NCBI GenBank assembly: GCA_029531795.1
Contig: JAPEIS010000009.1
Span: 2,563,501-2,627,500 of the forward strand
DNA length: 64,000 bases
Direction: 5' to 3'
Source of the DNA: Sclerotinia nivalis
Lineage: Eukaryota; Ascomycota; Leotiomycetes; Helotiales; Sclerotiniaceae
Shown: piece after piece, positions 11,961-22,896 of the stretch
Layout of the letters: the number at the start of each line of letters is the position of its first letter
How positions within the stretch are numbered: the first letter of the stretch is position 1
Made by a program: the position numbers and the translations under genes
Notes under the pieces: generated by a model
The model's input: the letters and a program-made list of their open reading frames with translations, nothing else
The model's database searches: none
What the model was told of the DNA's origin: nothing

Positions 11961-12171
11961 ATGATCTACATCCAGGTTTTCTGCAGCTCTTAATCCAATA
12001 TCTTGTTAAAATAATGACTCTTTACAGGAATGACGGGAAGCATAAGAGCTAGAATTAGAGGGCATACAGGCTGTATTGTATCAACTAAAGAGGAAAGGTT
12101 CTATGGAATGGAGAGCTCTGATATATCAGAGCTCTACTAGTACTAATTGGGACTAGCTCCCCCTGCTCTGA

Positions 12172-12757
12172 TTGATTGATTAAATTAACGTCTACACTGA
12201 GTCTAAGACTATCTAAGACGACTAGAGGCTCTTGCGAACTCCTAACAGATAACATAATGAAGGTAAGCTGGCTTATTTGCCTGGCTAAGTACATAATTTG
12301 AGCGATTGAGATAAACTCAATCTTTTGAGTTGAATAGGGGAAGTGAAAACTAATCCTGGGGGGTAGACCCGGCCTTACAAACGCTGAAATATATAATAAG
12401 AAAAAGAAAAAAAAGAAAAAAAAGAAATAAAAGTAATAATATATTGTTTGAAGTTGAGAGAAGGTTTAAACCTCTCTTTCAGCTTCACCGTCTCCCTCTT
12501 CTCCCTCTCCTCCTACCTCTTCCTCTTCTTCTTGTGTTCTATTAAGATGCCATGATCTAGTGGCTAATTTGGTTGAGTCGATGAACTCGAGGGTTTTGGT
12601 ATTTCCTACTTTGGTATGAAGTAGGTATTTCATGGTAAGTCTGGAAGAGGGGTTATTCTCTTTAAGCTTTCTTTTTGCCCTTTTATATAAAGGGCAATTG
12701 AGTAATAAATGATCCCTTTTTCCACATTTACATTTATCATTTGACGAGATTCCAAAG
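12172..12757 (-). mobile_element. LINE 3' fragment (ORF2 end, UTR, tail)
   Basis: Reading leftwards, the end of ORF2 (stop near 12466) carries the zinc motif ISSNDKCKCGKRDHLLLNC, a few residues shorter than its relatives, and a Glu-rich tail. The common 3' UTR and the GATT/AATC repeat at 12172 follow. On the right it stops abruptly at LTR family D (12758), inside a codon run homologous to LQRFGIS of the intact copy. Confidence 0.85.
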
Positions 12758-12920
12758 TGTCGGTAGGTACACGTACGGTGAAGGTGAAGCTTCAACACTA
12801 GGTTCGTATTACTTGTATTGATTTGCCTAAAGAACTAGAACTCTGGAAACGTCGAACTATAAATTACGACTGAGGCACTAGCCTCAACGCTAGTGAATTC
12901 ACGTGATGAATATACCGACA
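12758..12920 (+). repeat. LTR-like repeat, family D, between two unrelated LINE pieces
   Basis: Runs from TGTCGGTAGG to ATATACCGACA. The left flank, CAAAG, belongs to a leftward LINE fragment, and the right flank, GGAAG, to a rightward LINE fragment from another part of ORF2. The mismatched flanks argue against a simple insertion. Confidence 0.8.
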
Positions 12921-13255
12921 GGAAGCAATCGCCACCCCTCTTAGGAAAATGCCCAAACCTACCCAACTCGAAAAGATCTTCAACTCAATTGAGAGAGAAT
13001 TCGATCCACGCTATCTGGAGAAGATCCAACATTTCCACTTCTCTTCGTGGAAAAAAGAATACTCCATACAGGGTCAACATTAGCAAACTCTCTAAAGAAG
13101 ATGCGGCGATCGTTCATAACCTAGCTTTCAAATATAGAAGCAAAAACACCATCACGATCTATACGGACGCATCATCCACCAAGGAAGGGGAAAAAATAGG
13201 GATTGGCATTGCTGTCATCTCAGCTTAACGGACAAAGAAACAATCAATATAGCAA
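12921..13255 (+). pseudogene. LINE ORF2 internal fragment (start of RNase H)
   Basis: Reading frames, with a frameshift near 13055, match residues such as PKPTQLEK, then YRVNISKLSKEDAAI and IYTDASS of the intact LINE ORF2. The match breaks off soon after the first RNase H motif, near 13230-13255. Confidence 0.82.
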
Positions 13256-13311
13256 ACTTCGTGGGTGCAGTTGCCACCATCGCAATGTATATGGACGTGT
13301 TGCCGATATAT

Positions 13312-13355
13312 GGGGGTATGGGGGAGAGGCGGTGGGGTGGGGCGGGAAGGAGGGG
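13312..13355 (+). other. G-run cluster, possible G-quadruplex
   Basis: Runs of four or five G at 13312-13316, 13320-13324, 13334-13337 and 13339-13342, followed by more G runs to 13355, are separated by short loops. They stand out in AT-rich surroundings. No gene is seen here, and the open frames through it are low-complexity. Confidence 0.5.
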
Positions 13356-13937
13356 ATGGAATGGGATGGCTGGTGGCTGGTAGGTTCGGGGAGTTCGTCG
13401 GGGATTGGATTGGGCGAATAAGAGTGGTGAAGATATCTGGTAGTAATGTTTAAGGCGTGTGTGAATGACTTCGATTGATGCTCTAGAATCTCAAATGAAG
13501 ACCATAGTTTATGGGTCTGAAGGGCTAGCTAAATATATATATGATTTGAAGAGGAATAGGAAAGAATGAATAATATCCCGCGAATGGCTGGTTTCCCACT
13601 GACGGCAAGAGCCCTTCCGCTATATGTACTTATGCAAAGCATTGAAGGGAGGAAGAAGTGCTGCTATTCTTGTAACGGGTTTCCTGCAGCGGATGTTCGG
13701 TATTTGGGTTTAGACCTTTTATCTCAGGAGGAGTGTACGGTAAGTGACTTGATGTATATGGATGAATTGGTCGTGTCGTTTGAATCAAAGGGGGGTTTAA
13801 TAATGCTAGGCGAAACTAGCTCCATGGGTTGGTTGATTTAGTTTACGGGTTACAGCGGGTTTCAAGGATGACACGGAGATAAAAATATCCTTGCTCGGGT
13901 TACGGCCGTTCCTTCCCCGCTTACTTGTTGTTAAGTC
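13356..13937. other. No confident gene
   Basis: An ATG-started frame of 91 codons lies at 13566-13841. It has no family resemblance that can be recognised and no supporting context. It may be chance or a decayed gene. Confidence 0.35.
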
Positions 13938-14063
13938 CGTACTCGTGCGGCCAGAAGTATAGCACACTCCACTTTAAGCACGTATCACAAGATGGTAAAC
14001 TACAAAGGGAATAATTAGCCTCCTATTAATAAAGTGTGTACTTTCTGACCGTATGAAAGAATA
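13938..14063. repeat. Small TIR repeat (MITE-like), copy 1
   Basis: Imperfect inverted ends, CGGCCAGAAGTATAGCACAC on the left and GTGTGTACTTTCTGACCG on the right, enclose about 85 bp. A related copy lies at 14545-14650, with shared interior such as TGTAAACTACAA and GGGAATA. The target duplication is not clear. Confidence 0.5.
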
Positions 14064-14544
14064 GCCTACGATCAGAAATCCTCCGCATGCACTCCACGAA
14101 TGAGACTTGGCGCTTTAAGAGCAGCTAGAGGTACCGAGTACCTCATTTTCGTATCGATTTATTATCTAGGTAGGGAGATGCAACGGCACATCGACGGCAT
14201 CTCAATGATGCATCATGCATCAACAATATATCAACTGGACATTCAACAATACCGACATGTTTATGATATACGGCCTATAACATCAATAATATCTCAAGAA
14301 TTCAACGATACACCGTCGGTTGGATGCTCGTATTATACGAAGTTACTTTCATATATTCTCTTGTCAGCAAAATGAACAAATGAGTTGCATGTGAGCTATA
14401 AGGATGCCGGATGACTCGGATGCCGAGTCGTGGCATTGACTAACGTGCGTATGCTCTGCAAGAATGAACGCATGAAAATCGAGATGTGTTATCTCCACTC
14501 TCCACTATAGTGTTAGCCTTACCCGTTCTCAATCAAATTACTCA

Positions 14545-14650
14545 TACGGCTAGAAAGTATAGAACTATCCACATTAAGTACATGCCACAAGACTGTAAAC
14601 TACAAGGGGAATAGTGGTCCATGCATGTTTAGTGGATGGTTCTGTACTTT
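14545..14650. repeat. Small TIR repeat (MITE-like), copy 2
   Basis: The left end, CATACGGCTAGAAAGTATAG, and the right end, TACTTTCTGGCAG, are inverted versions of each other. The interior resembles 13938-14063. Between the two copies (14064-14544) no gene is supported. A 91-codon frame at 14100-14375 has no recognisable domain. Confidence 0.5.
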
Positions 14651-14660
14651 CTGGCAGCAC

Positions 14661-15723
14661 CGAGTACTGATTCGAGAATGACGTGGTCTGTGTTGAAAAT
14701 GGGATGGTTTGATTTGAGGATGTAGATCAGGGAGTCCGGAGGAAAGAAGGTTGAGAGGATGTAGGGGTTGAGATGAGTGAGTAATTATAATATAATTAAT
14801 TTAAGAACGTATTTAAGTTATTGGAGTGAAAGTGGCAGTAGCATTGACTAGTCTAGTTGTATTAAGTGTAAGGAATCTTATTCTACAAATGAGATTCCTT
14901 TTGTATGCTTCGCTTGAGCTATGATATATCACATGATCTACGATTATGTGATACGGTAACATCAATTCCTTTCAATAGAAATCTTATTATTTACTCTAAA
15001 TTTTGATCTTTTACTTCTTTATTAATCAATAAAGATATCTATTAAGTTCAGTATCTACTAAATTATAAAAGTTATAAAGAAACTAGAATTTTAATTATAT
15101 ATTAATTGTAAATATTCTAAAGTGTTTTTGAAAATTCGGTTTAATATTTTTACTTTTTCGCTTTCTTTTCCACTTAGTGGATGCATTTGTTTTGCATTAC
15201 GTCGCAAATGACTTTATTCCCGTCGAGGACATGTTTGCAGCCAGGAGATTTACCTGAGGTTTATTTCATCAGGTTGACTGGTTTGATAGAAGATTCGCAT
15301 CAATGGATGTGTGATACCTTGTGTCTTGCCGATCTATCTGAATCGTGACCGGCCCTGTAACAGGAGGAAATAGCAGGGGAGAGAAAGATCTGAGATGGTA
15401 CGGATATTTCAAAAAGTGCGTACCAGTCCATTTGATCATCTCCTTTGTCTTTAATTTCCTTGGGTATTTTTAGTAACCGGAAGTCTTGATAAACTTCTTT
15501 TTCTTGTACATCCTTGTTTTTTATTCTTAATGTTATTTACATATTTCTGTTTTTGAATATATTATTGGAGCCAAGGATATACATATCCGCAGGCATCCAC
15601 ACCGACTATTGGATACATATATATATATATATATATACATACTCTCGCCTCAATGGACTCAAGTAACTCTTCTACTTTCATACCAGGAAAAGCTCAGAGT
15701 TGATTTACACAATATCCTTCAAA
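14661..15723. other. AT-rich intergenic region, P450 promoter side
   Basis: There is no gene. A run of TA dinucleotides at 15617-15637 lies about 90-105 bp ahead of the P450 start and may contribute to its core promoter, although it is simply a microsatellite by sequence. Confidence 0.5.
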
Positions 15724-17750
15724 ATGTCGCCACCATTTCTCGACAAAAGTAAAGAGATGACCATGTCACCACTCCTCCTAGGTGCTTCAGCATTTCTTCT
15801 CCTAGCCTACATTGTTCGAGCTATACTTGCTCGACCTCAAAAGTTGGATTTCCCAGTAGTGGGTAAGCCCGATGATGCTAATTTTGAAGCGGCATTGATT
15901 GAAGGATCTGCGAAAGTAAGAACCTTCCTACACCATAATGCTCTCCTCTTATCCTAGCATACAAACTCACAAGGAACAGTACCCCAACACTCCCTACATC
16001 ATTCCAAGTATTCCTAAATTGGTCGTCCTCCCCATCTCCACTCATGACGAATTGCGCAACCTCCCCGAAGACAAAGCATCTTTCATGCAAGATTTATCCC
16101 ACGTATTTTTTGGAAAACACACCGGACTCGGTGAAGATACCCCTCCCTTAGTCAAAGCTCTCAGGACTGATTTGACTCGTCACGTGGCATCTACTGTCGA
16201 TGCTCTTCAAGACGAAGCGCGCTATGCATTAGATGAATTCGGCACTTGCGAAAATTGGACCAAAGTTGTTTTGATGAAGAAACTGCTTAGAGTGGTTGCA
16301 TTACTGAGTGGCAGAGTTTTTGTAGGAAGATCGTTGAGTAGAAATGAGGAATGGATTAAAACCACTATTGATTATACCGTGGACACTGTGAAGGCGAGGG
16401 ACGAAGTGTCCCAATATCCGGCCTTGCTTCAAAATTTTGCGGTGGCCTTCTTACCGCAGATTAGAAAGGTGAAGCAACATAGGAGTAAGGCGACAGAGTT
16501 GCTGAGACCGGTTATTGAGGAGTGTATGCGAATATTCAAGGATGGAACGATAGCTGATAAGGAATCGAGTGATGAATTCGATGAGAATCAGGGGACTTCC
16601 ATCAGCTGGCTTTTGAAATGGACAGATGAGAAGAGTAGGGACAACCCTTTTGTGTTGGCGAACAATCAGTTGACTTGTAAGGCTTCATTTCCTTTCCTCT
16701 TTCTGTACCTTTCTGTTTCGAATCCGATTCTTCTTACTTTCTCGGGCTATAACTGACCAAGGAAAGTATCTTTTGCTGCTATTCACACAACCTCCATGGC
16801 CCTTGCGCACATAATATTTGATCTCGCTTCTTGCCCAGAATTCATCGAGCCTCTCCGCGAAGAAATCGAGCAAGTGGTTGCGGAAGATGGGTACGAAGTT
16901 GATGGCAATGGATCGAGAAACTTAAAGAAGCAGTCATTCACCAAATTAAAGAAATTGGATAGTTTCTTGAAGGAAAGTCAGAGGTTTAATCCTCCAAATT
17001 TGGGTAAGTTTATAGTATCTATACTTCTTTCCGATACATTTCAAGAGAGATGGAAATAGGAAACACCAAGAATCCATTTATTAACAAATCCTAGTTACAA
17101 ACTTTCGCCGAACTACTTCCACCCTCCACCTCTCTACTGGTCATACCATCCCCAAGGGAACCCGCATATGCTACGACGCCGTCACACTCAACATGTCCAC
17201 CCCCGACCTCTCTTCCATTCCCCACGACCCCTCCGATGTTGCCTCACTTGACCCCCCTAGCACCTTCTCCCCCTTCCGCTGGTCGTCCCTGCGCGCCACA
17301 CCTGGTAACGACTCCAAATTTCAATTTGTAACGACAAGTAAACAAAGTATGAATTTCGGACACGGGGTATGTTTACTGGGTTCACTCAATATCTTGTTCT
17401 TAACATCCAACTCTTTTCCTCAATTTTAAACCAATTTTAATGTTTTCTTACGTATATTCTTTTGTTTTTCTAATACAGTTTTGATTCTCTATTTTCTTTA
17501 ATTCCCTTCAAAATCATTCATTAATAACAGTCACTGATTCCTAATTTTACAGAATCATGCATGTCCCGGTCGGTTCTTCGCGGGTTTGGAGATTAAGGTT
17601 GTGATCGTCGAGTTGTTAAGAAATTGGGATTTTAGGCTGGTGGGCGATGAGGGGGGAAAGGGGGGAGAGAGACCCAAAAACATTTTATACGATGTCAGCA
17701 TCATTCCAGACCCAATTGGACACCTTGAGTTTAGGAGGAGGAAATTTTAG
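15724..17750 (+). CDS. Cytochrome P450 monooxygenase, 5 exons
   Basis: Haem-thiolate monooxygenase with an N-terminal membrane anchor (PLLLGASAFLLLAYIV). Assembled exons are 15724-15915, 15974-16676, 16767-17003, 17095-17366 and 17553-17750. Introns of 58, 90, 91 and 186 bp are all GT-AG and frame-compatible, giving 533 aa. Motifs are the I-helix segment AAIHTTS, K-helix ESQR, FSPFRW in the PERF position, and the haem loop FGHGNHACPG split by intron 4. Exon 5 continues RFFAGLEIKVV, typical of fungal P450s resembling ent-kaurene oxidase and other secondary-metabolism enzymes. That comparison is from family knowledge, and the substrate is unknown. The ATG at 15724 was chosen because the in-frame codons before it contain no other ATG. 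No stops interrupt it. It is flanked by repeats and no pathway partner is visible. Confidence 0.9.
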
Positions 17751-17998
17751 GAAATACGGTTTGTGGGAATAGAAGAGAAGATATGGATGAAAAGAAGGAG
17801 ATTAGCATGGAGTGAATGTGTGGGAAGTGTAATGTAGATAGTTGAGTGGATGCGTTTTTAGGGCCCTTTTGGCAGCCCAGATTTGTTATTTTCTATTGAA
17901 TATTCCACTCTTTTTGGATAACAAATTCCACTCTTTTAAAAATCCATTAAAATATTAATAGATTCTAATCCGTTTTATATATTGTACTGATAATGAAC
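17751..17998. other. P450 3' flank
   Basis: No gene or recognised repeat is seen. It contains two short copies of 'tccactctttt' near 17906 and 17930. Confidence 0.4.
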
Positions 17999-18580
17999 TA
18001 TCGGTAGGCACGTATATGGGGTGGTGAAGCATTCAATAGTACTTATGTAATTCGTATTCAGGGCTGGGCACCTGTGCCCTACCCGGGGTATTTGGCCTCT
18101 TTGGGGTGGTTACCCTACCCTGTAGAGGTTTTATGGGATGGTTACCCGGAAATATCGACGGGTACCATGGTACCCACGGGTAAAAATCATGTGATCGTCC
18201 AATATTATCATCCAAAGTTAAAATTATTCCTAATTATTTTGAACAATTAGAAATATCAGATATTATATAATATAGATATCATGTGATACATATATCATAT
18301 GATCATGATATTTAACCTTTATTCAAATATATAATCTCACGTGCTATACACATGCCGTGGATACCATGGTACCCGAAGCATTTTATAGGATGGTTACCCT
18401 ACCCTGTAAAGTTTCAATAGGGTGGCTTTTCGGCCGGGTTCACCCCGGGTTACCCCGGGTATACCCTACCTTTTGCCCAGCCCTGTTCGTATTGATTTGC
18501 CTAAAGAACTAGAACTATGGAAACGACGAACTGTATAAAGCTCGATCGAGGCATCCGATGGCACATGATGTCAACGTGCA
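17999..18580 (+). repeat. LTR family D copy, split by a MITE
   Basis: The left part, 17999-18058, starts TATCGGTAGGCACG, with the usual TG mutated to TA. The right part from 18494 continues GATTTGCCTAAAGAACTAG. The two join perfectly when the element at 18059-18485 and one copy of its 8-bp duplication are removed. The far end near 18580 has diverged. Confidence 0.75.
18059..18485. mobile_element. Non-autonomous hAT-type MITE (427 bp, TSD TTCGTATT)
   Basis: Perfect 12-bp inverted ends, CAGGGCTGGGCA and TGCCCAGCCCTG, lie between 8-bp direct repeats TTCGTATT at 18051-18058 and 18486-18493. A CAGGG-type end together with an 8-bp duplication is diagnostic of the hAT superfamily. The interior has no open frame and is rich in ACCC and GGTTACCC motifs towards both ends, which may be transposase-binding sites. 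Confidence 0.92.
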
Positions 18581-18728
18581 GTTCGGTTATGGAAAGAGAG
18601 CAGGCGGAAGGGAAGGTAAGAAACAGTTATATCATATTCGGGAAAGTTTTATATTTGAATATAAATTCAAAAGATTATGGTAATATCGTATGATATTTGA
18701 CAGAAGAAGCGATGATAGAGACTATATT

Positions 18729-18849
18729 TGTTGGAATACGAAATGTAGAGTTGCAAGTGTGTGTAGTTCTTATTGTTGTGTAGGTTCTATGGAAAGCTTA
18801 TATATAAGGTTATACGGCGAACAGGATGCTGACTCAGCAACTTCCAACA
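18729..18849 (+). mobile_element. Solo LTR, short family B (121 bp, TSD ATATT)
   Basis: Starts TGTTGGAATACG and ends CAACTTCCAACA, flanked by ATATT on both sides (18724-18728 and 18850-18854). The copy at 58979-59099 is the same length in the opposite orientation. Confidence 0.88.
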
Positions 18850-18917
18850 ATATTAATGACAAATATAGATATCTCACAAAGGTAAAGCTATATCTTCTAA
18901 TCTAACCTTTCATACTA

Positions 18918-20769
18918 ACGTGGTTTATCACCGAGCGGTTCATATCACCGAGTGGGTCACTTTCACCTCAATTTACCACTTTTGATTTCAAGACGCGTTT
19001 TATCAATCATTTATCATACAATTTAATAATAAAGAAGCACAAATACTTTTAGCTATCGAAGCTCTTCAAAAAGACAAAAAACTAAGCATTCGAAAGGCTG
19101 CTAAGCTATATAATATATCGTATACAACACTTACGCACAGAATAAATGGTTCTACTCCACATACAGAAACTCGAACGAATTGTCATAATATTACAGAATT
19201 GGAAAAGGAAGTGATTGTTCAATATATACTTGATATAGATAATAGAGGTTTTCCACCTAAACTCAAAAAAATAGAAGATATAGCGAATTATATTCTTGAA
19301 TCGTAAAGGGCAAAGAAGGTTAGAAAACTCTAGATTCATCGATTCGTAAAGCGTCATACAGAATTAAAGACACGTTTTAATCGTGTTTATGACTTTCAAA
19401 GAGTTCTCTACGAAGATCCTAAGCTTATTGAAAAGTGGTTTCGATTGGTATCGAATATGCAGACGAAATATGGTATTTTGGATTGCGATTTCTACAATTT
19501 CGATGAAACCGGCTTTATGATGGATATAATATGCCCCGGAATGGTTGTAACTAGTGCTGAACGGAATAACAGAAGCAAGGCAATACAACTAAGCAATCGA
19601 GAGTGGGCTACAACGATTGTATATAGCAATAAAAAGGGTGAAACTATATCTCCATTTCTGATAATTCAAGGACAAATCCATCTTTCCAATTGGTATACCG
19701 AAATCGATCTTCCAGCAGATTGGGCTATCAAACCTACTTCTAATGAATAGACAAACAATGAGATAGGGTTAGAATGGATAAAGCACTTCGATAAGCATAC
19801 AATTCATCGAACAAAAAACAAATATCGAATGCTAGTATTAGATAAACATGAAAATTACGAATCGATACCTTTTCAATCATATTGCAAGACAAATGATATT
19901 ATATATATAAGATTACCACCGCATTCAAATCATTTAACTCAACCACTTGATGTTGGATGTTTTAGTGTCTTAAAACGCTCGTATGGTTGTCAAATTGATG
20001 GATTTATCAAAACACATATCAATCATATCTCCAAGATTGAATTCTTTATAGCTTTTAAAACTGTATATCAAGAATCAATTACAATTCAGAATATGAAAGC
20101 TAGGTTTCGAAAAGCTGGATTAATACCATTTGATCCCGAAGCTGTACTCTCAAAATTAGATATTCGAATTCATACACCTACTCTCCCTCCTTTCGATTTG
20201 GATCTTTGGATCTTTTAAACCCCTTACAATCCAACTGAAGCTCTTTCTCAATCAATTTTAGTAAAATCTCGAATAACTCGTCATCAATCAAGCTCCCCTA
20301 CATCTATATTCGAAACTGTACTAGCTTTAGCTAAGGGTACAAAGAGATTGGCACATGAAAATACACTTTTAAGTACAGAAAACCGTACACTTCGGAAGGC
20401 AAATGAGGCATTAAGCAAACGTCGACACGCAAAAAAGGTTCAACTACGCAATGGAGGAGTACTTACTGGACAAGAAGCTATAGATATATTATCTCAGCAA
20501 GAGGTTGATATTCAGATTCAATACGACGAGTATCAAAATGGGGGGAATTCTAATAGGGAAGCATCTACTAGTAGATGCTGTAGTAAATGTGGAAAGACAG
20601 GTCATAATTCAAGAACTTGTCAAATCAATGTAATAGATCCTAGATTATTAGATTCTTGATAGTTTCAATCAATTGATTCAATTATTGTTGAATAATATGA
20701 GTTTAAAATAGTAAATTGAGGTGAAAGTGACCCACTCGGTGATATGAACCGCTCGGTGATAAACCACGT
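18918..20769 (+). mobile_element. Fot1/pogo-type DNA transposon (1852 bp, TA duplication)
   Basis: Inverted terminal repeats of about 60 bp begin ACGTGGTTTATCACCGAGCG and are identical as far as they can be followed by eye, near GAGGTGAAAGTGACC and inward. The TA target duplication is at 18916-18917 and 20770-20771. Length, TA target and the pogo-like transposase inside all fit the Fot1/pogo branch of Tc1-mariner. Confidence 0.93.
19031..20659 (+). pseudogene. Fot1/pogo transposase with four in-frame stops
   Basis: One reading frame runs through the element, broken only by stops at 19304, 19331, 19748 and 20216. There is no frameshift. The order is a helix-turn-helix region (SIRKAAKLYNISYTTLTHRI), a CENP-B-type segment (FVKRHTELKTRFNRVYDFQ), a DDE core with FDETGF, LVLDKHENY and PPHSNHLTQPLDVG, and a C-terminal zinc knuckle CSKCGKTGHNSRTC. 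The stops at 19331 and 19748 stand where related transposases usually have Trp, and the one at 20216 where Gln or Lys is usual. That fits RIP-type C-to-T changes. It cannot make transposase, but the intact ends could be moved in trans. Confidence 0.92.
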
Positions 20770-21200
20770 TACAAAAACACTTAAAAACACGGGTGGTCAA
20801 TGCACACCTATGAACTTTTTTTTGAAATATCACGTGTAACCTTTTAAAATTCTTTGAATTTAGTACAGATCTTGAAAAAGTTAAAGAAATTAGAAAATAA
20901 TAATAGTAAAATAATTATGAGAATCAGGGCTTTCAAATGATATATATTATTCCTCCGGAGGACGAGTTGCGAGGTACCTCTTTTCCTTAGGTGACACAGT
21001 AATTCTATATACACCTCGACTTTGCGTGGCTTTGGGTTGATAACAGTTTTGCTGCATAGTTGAGCAAAGCCGGAACTAAGCAATGATGATCACTCAAGGT
21101 GTGTTACCGCATATGTGCCTATACATCAAAAGCCTATGGAGAGGCATCCGCAATATATAAAACGAGTTTTGAGTCCGGCACCTCAAAACCTATATGGTTT

Positions 21201-21876
21201 GTGATTGTAATCATCCTTAATTGGGTAGTAGCTGGCTCTTACAAAAATCAGGATTCTGTCGTGTTACGCAAGTTCAACTGAAGACGTCCTTGACTTACCT
21301 CTTTCAGTGGACTTTATTGCGAATCTAAAATTGGTGCTGAACACAAACTCCTCTTTCATTGGTCAAACATCTGTTTGCCATCTCTAGATGCATACTCTTC
21401 TTTTCGTATCCGCTCTTTCTTGTTTCGTCATTTACTCCACAATTTTTTCCAAATTCTCTCTCACCCAAACATATCACCTTCATGCCAGCATCACATTCAG
21501 CCTGGCGGCGGGAAATCCTCACAGCCACGATATAATTGAAACATCGAATAATCTCCAAAACCTTATCCAAAATTTCGAGGAGAGTATCGGATGTCTTTCC
21601 ACAAGCTTTCTATCTAGAAAATATATTACCCCGCTTTCAAAATGCCAACCCAGATCCTGATGCTAAGCGGTAAGCCGGTAAGCCGCGATAGTCCCGTGGA
21701 ACTTCTTCATGCGGTTCTGCAAATGCCATCGATGCTCGAAGCTGATATCACAAACCTGAAATGCTTACTTCCATCTACACTGTGCAACCACCTGTAATTT
21801 AAATTACCTAACAAATAAGTAAGCCCACTTTCGTTATCCAACAAACAAATGAAAGAAATATAACCTCACATTCTTT
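21201..21876. other. No confident gene
   Basis: A 90-codon frame at 21388-21660 starts with a hydrophobic stretch (LLFVSALSCFVIYSTIF) that could pass for a signal peptide. An overlapping antisense frame exists, and there is no domain or neighbour to support either. Confidence 0.35.
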
Positions 21877-22896
21877 CTATTCTACCTGAAGATGCTCTTT
21901 GATCCTCTGCAACCCTTCCAAATCTCCCTCGAAAGATTCACACTTCTCTTTGCTAATCTACTCAGAGGTATATTCTCCCCCGAAATCGATTATCCACACC
22001 TCGTTTGTATCATCAATGAGAATGTTATCTACTATCGCATCTCCTCAGACAATATCTGCTTCATGTAGTAACTTAATCATACGTTCAATATCAAGGAATC
22101 ATTTTTCTCGTAGAGCGATATTGGGCTTTTGGCGAATCATTCCATGCAAAGTATCTTGGTGCTCAACGTATGTCAACAGTAAACCTATAACTTTGTTCTG
22201 CTTATCGACCTTTACATATCCGCAAAGCTTTGGTACACGAATTTTCGTTGTTAATCTTGCCCGTTCTAAGCGTAGCAAAATATCAATCTCACTTTCGATC
22301 GTTGCGGATCTTTTGTGACTAGTAGCTTTGTAGAAATACGGCATGTAATTATCTTCAAACAAGTTAATGGGAAATTGTGCTCTCTCAGATCGCAGATCCC
22401 AATTTATATAAATATTCGAAGGATTGAAGATCGGCAAATCTGTATCGAGCAAGACCAATGGTAGTTCCATGTTCGGTATGAGGAACTCGAGGGAATAAGA
22501 ATTTGCAAGTGTAGCCACCGGGGTAGGTTTCCCGTTGGGCTACTTTAAACGTGAAGAAGAACATAGAAGGATTGAAATATTCGTACAAGGTCTGTATCTG
22601 CGGGGTTGATAAAAGCTGTAACGTTAATGCTTGGAAGACGGGGAAGAATGGGGTCACAACCCAGTCAAATATCGCCTCAAGAGGATCTGGGTCTTCGGGA
22701 TTGTACTCTATCTGATCCTCAAATTGGATTATTCTCGTTCATATTTTGAGACTTCTGTTTGTTCGGGGTCTCGCAAATTTTGTGCTGATAAAGTAATGTA
22801 GAAGCATTTGGCTCGACAGATGACAATAAGTTGTGTATCTGAAGTGAAACCAAATCCAAAATCGACAACAGAATAACGGGGTGGTTTTCCGTTCAT
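21877..22896 (-). pseudogene. Protein-kinase-like pseudogene with Trp-to-stop changes
   Basis: Related to the intact gene at 40594-41796. The reconstructable order is an N-terminal part from the ATG at 22896 (SVVDFGFGFTSDTQL), a middle part (PLVLLDTDLPIFNPS; LRLERARLTTKIRVPKL), and a degenerate catalytic end (KLLHEADIV, then GDAIVDNILID and WIIDFGGEYT). At least two frameshifts occur, near 22730 and 22520. Three stops occur at REK*, DIV*GD and TSE*I. In the intact paralogue these positions read RRRW, LVWGD and PGWVD, so each stop replaces TGG. The catalytic-loop Lys (KPSN in the paralogue) is also lost. Confidence 0.82.

Larger units (their letters stand above)
18893..21200. repeat. Long-TIR MITE copy, split by the Fot1/pogo element
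   Basis: The left end, TCTAATCTAACCTTTCATAC, continues after 20771 with ACAAAAACACTT and GGTCAATGCACACC. This is the order found uninterrupted at 27690-27750. The rest (20771 to about 21000, with scraps to 21200) includes the AATATCACGTGTAACC block and TCCTCCGGAGGA. Its right end is not clear. Confidence 0.65.

Noticed and set aside
13203..13453. Two overlapping Gly/Trp-rich frames
   Set aside because: They are translations of the G-rich low-complexity stretch.
13566..13841. 91-codon ATG-started frame
   Set aside because: No recognised domain, splice context or paralogue; kept only as a note in the region entry.
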